From Mucilaginibacter sp. KACC 22773 (GTDB taxonomy: Bacteria > Bacteroidota > Bacteroidia > Sphingobacteriales > Sphingobacteriaceae): a stretch of DNA of 64,000 bases. The notes under the pieces are model-generated. The model worked only from the letters and a program-made list of their open reading frames with translations. It was not told where the DNA came from and searched no databases. The translations under genes were made by a program, and so were the position numbers. The DNA is taken from assembly GCF_028736215.1 (NCBI RefSeq), contig NZ_CP117883.1, positions 186,001-250,000 on the forward strand, written 5' to 3'. Below, one piece after another: positions 62,538-64,000 of the stretch; within the stretch, counting starts at the first letter, position 1, and each line of letters starts with the position of its first letter.

Positions 62538-62624
62538 GTGAGTGGTTGATTGAGTTAGATTAGGTTGATTAAGTTAGCCAGGTAAAAACCCAATCAACCA
62601 CTCACTCAATCAACCTAATCAACT
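62538..62624. repeat. 15-bp inverted repeat between convergent tlpA-like and purD genes
   Basis: GTGAGTGGTTGATTG (62538-62552) and CAATCAACCACTCAC (62591-62605) are perfect complements; TTAGATTAGGTTGATT and AATCAACCTAATCAAC extend the symmetry. Lies between convergent genes but lacks a clear T-run. Confidence 0.8.
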
Positions 62625-62629
62625 GCCTT

Positions 62630-63904
62630 CTAAAGCAGGTCAAATCCAATGTCTTTCCTGAAGTACATGCCGTCGTAATAAATACGGCTGGCATCGGCTG
62701 TGGCTTGTTGCAGGGCGTTAAACATGTTGTCCTGCAAGGTAGTTATTGCCAAAACTCGGCCGCCTGTGGTAATCACGTTTTCGCCGTCAAGGCTGGTGCC
62801 TGCGTGAAATACTATACTGTCGCGCACGTTTTCGGTGCCGGTTATTACTTTATTTTTAAGGTATTCGCCCGGGTAGCCGCCTGCTACCATAACCACGGTG
62901 GCGGCAGTTTTTGACGAAATAATTAGTTCCTTTTCGTTAAGGTTGCCTTCGGCAACGCCTTGCAGCAGGTCAACAAAATCGCTGTCGATGCGGCGCATTA
63001 CGCTTTCGGTTTCAGGGTCGCCCATGCGGCAGTTGTATTCTATTACCCAAGGTTCGCCATCTTTATTCATCAGGCCGATGAAGATGAAGCCTTTATATGG
63101 GATTCCATCTTTTTTCAAACCTTCGACAGTTGGGATGATCACTAAATCTTCAACCTTTTTAATATAGGCGGCATCTGCAAACGGTACGGGCGAGATTGAA
63201 CCCATGCCGCCGGTGTTCAGCCCGGTATCGCCTTCGCCAATACGTTTATAGTCTTTAGCTTCAGGTAGTATTTTGTAGTTACTGCCATCGGTCATTACGA
63301 AGACAGATAGTTCAATGCCTTGCAGGAATTGTTCAATGACCACGCTTGAGCTGGCGTCGCCAAATTTGGCTTCGGCAAGCATCTGGGTAAGCTCCAATTG
63401 GGCTTCTTCAAGCGAGGTGCAGATAAGCACACCTTTTCCGGCGGCCAGGCCATCAGCTTTAAGTACAACGGGAAGGCCGGCGGTGGCCAGGTAAGTAAGA
63501 CCCTCTTGCAAAGTATCTTTAGTGAAAGTTTTATAAGCAGCCGTAGGGATGTTATGCCTTTGCATAAACTGCTTGCTGAAATCCTTACTGCCCTCTAACT
63601 GGGCTGCTTCCTGTTGGGGGCCTACAACGGGTACATTTTTTAATTGCTCATCGGCCAAAAAGAAATCATGAACGCCTTTTACCAGCGGCTCCTCGGGGCC
63701 TACCAATACCAGGTTAATGGCTTGTTCCAATACCAGTGCTTTAATGCCCTCAAAATCGGTAACCTTAATGTTAACGTTGGTGCCGTACTGGTGAGTGCCG
63801 GCATTGCCGGGGGCTATAAAAAGCTTTTCACATTTAGGGCTTTGCGCAATTTTCCAGGCGAAGGCACTTTCCCTTCCGCCCGAACCGAGGATCAGGATAT
63901 TCAT
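62630..63904 (-). CDS. purD: Phosphoribosylamine-glycine ligase
   Basis: 424 residues, full length. ATP-grasp enzyme of purine synthesis joining glycine to phosphoribosylamine in the cytosol. Starts MNILILGSGGRESAFAWKIA; other motifs GPEEPLVKGVHDFF, LPVVLKADGLAAGKGVLI, TGGMGSISPVPFA, and YNCRMGDPETESVMRRIDSD with the metal ligands. Single gene with a promoter box directly upstream. Confidence 0.98.
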   Translation of the reverse strand: MNILILGSGGRESAFAWKIAQSPKCEKLFIAPGNAGTHQYGTNVNIKVTDFEGIKALVLEQAINLVLVGPEEPLVKGVHDFFLADEQLKNVPVVGPQQEAAQLEGSKDFSKQFMQRHNIPTAAYKTFTKDTLQEGLTYLATAGLPVVLKADGLAAGKGVLICTSLEEAQLELTQMLAEAKFGDASSSVVIEQFLQGIELSVFVMTDGSNYKILPEAKDYKRIGEGDTGLNTGGMGSISPVPFADAAYIKKVEDLVIIPTVEGLKKDGIPYKGFIFIGLMNKDGEPWVIEYNCRMGDPETESVMRRIDSDFVDLLQGVAEGNLNEKELIISSKTAATVVMVAGGYPGEYLKNKVITGTENVRDSIVFHAGTSLDGENVITTGGRVLAITTLQDNMFNALQQATADASRIYYDGMYFRKDIGFDLL

Positions 63905-63909
63905 GGGGG

Positions 63910-63917
63910 CAAAGATA
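63910..63917 (-). promoter_or_regulatory. Candidate -7 box (TATCTTTG) for purD
   Basis: Exact TAnnTTTG on the minus strand, 5 bases before the start codon. No TTTG at -33 was seen. The remaining bases to 64000 show no feature. Confidence 0.45.
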
Positions 63918-64000
63918 GTTTTTTTGGATGAGTAGCATTACTATGGGTGTTCGCTTTTTTGAGTGGATACAGGCAGTGTTCGGGCTTTGTTTGTTAATTT

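Noticed and set aside
1..64000. tRNA, rRNA, transposase, integrase or phage genes
   Set aside because: Looked for conserved rRNA/tRNA text and mobile-element protein motifs in the translations; none found.

Overview
The window looks like chromosome of a non-flagellated Bacteroidota bacterium of the Sphingobacteriaceae type, most like Mucilaginibacter or Pedobacter. This is inferred from gene content: tandem FtsX/MacB-like permeases, TlpA-like DUF4369 thioredoxins, a YtxJ/bacilliredoxin pair, sulfatase and GH43 genes. The promoter style also fits: repeated -7 boxes of the form TAnnTTTG, several with a TTG or TTTG 18-20 bases upstream, and no strong Shine-Dalgarno sites. No rRNA, tRNA, CRISPR array, phage or transposase gene was seen.

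Layout. 1-7.3 kb: three minus-strand FtsX-like permease paralogues (the first cut by the window edge), the third with a FecR/anti-sigma-like N-terminal prefix. 7.5-15.1 kb: secreted amidohydrolase, M1 aminopeptidase, bacilliredoxin, an M23 peptidase-bactofilin pair, and ahcY. 15.3-27.1 kb: cell-surface and glycan region with a six-hairpin-type glycosidase, a double OmpA protein, a lipoprotein with InlB-like repeats and a DUF3494 domain, an AraC regulator, a sulfatase and a tandem-GH43 protein. 27.5-33.8 kb: Crp/Fnr regulator, TPR protein with ribH, a tiny lipoprotein, ytxJ, and a five-gene ArsR operon whose promoter carries two copies of a 16-bp operator-like sequence. 34.3-43.2 kb: a compact nine-gene chemosensory operon (STAS, CheY-like, CheA, CheW, two MCPs, CheR, CheD, CheB) with no flagellar or pilus gene beside it. 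43.3-54.5 kb: two M28 peptidases, an EamA exporter, a 47-residue membrane protein coupled to ridA, recG, an MFS transporter, tryptophan dioxygenase, and a universal stress protein. 54.6-64 kb: a SerB-like phosphatase fused to a SerA remnant, an acyltransferase, a 2-TM protein, an SDR epimerase, a degenerate ureohydrolase, two tandem TlpA-like proteins, and purD.

The most distinctive parts are as follows. The chemosensory operon has one MCP that appears to have lost its HAMP domain, and both MCPs end in a short aromatic motif that could tether CheR/CheB. The ArsR promoter has an unusually clear architecture. An AAAGGT array with about 11-bp (helical) period lies between recG and the M28 gene. 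The ureohydrolase-fold and SerB/SerA proteins have lost key catalytic parts. At least nine families of short palindromic or low-complexity repeats fill the intergenic spaces, sometimes supplying promoter parts. Calls rest on reading motifs and translations by eye; no database search was run.
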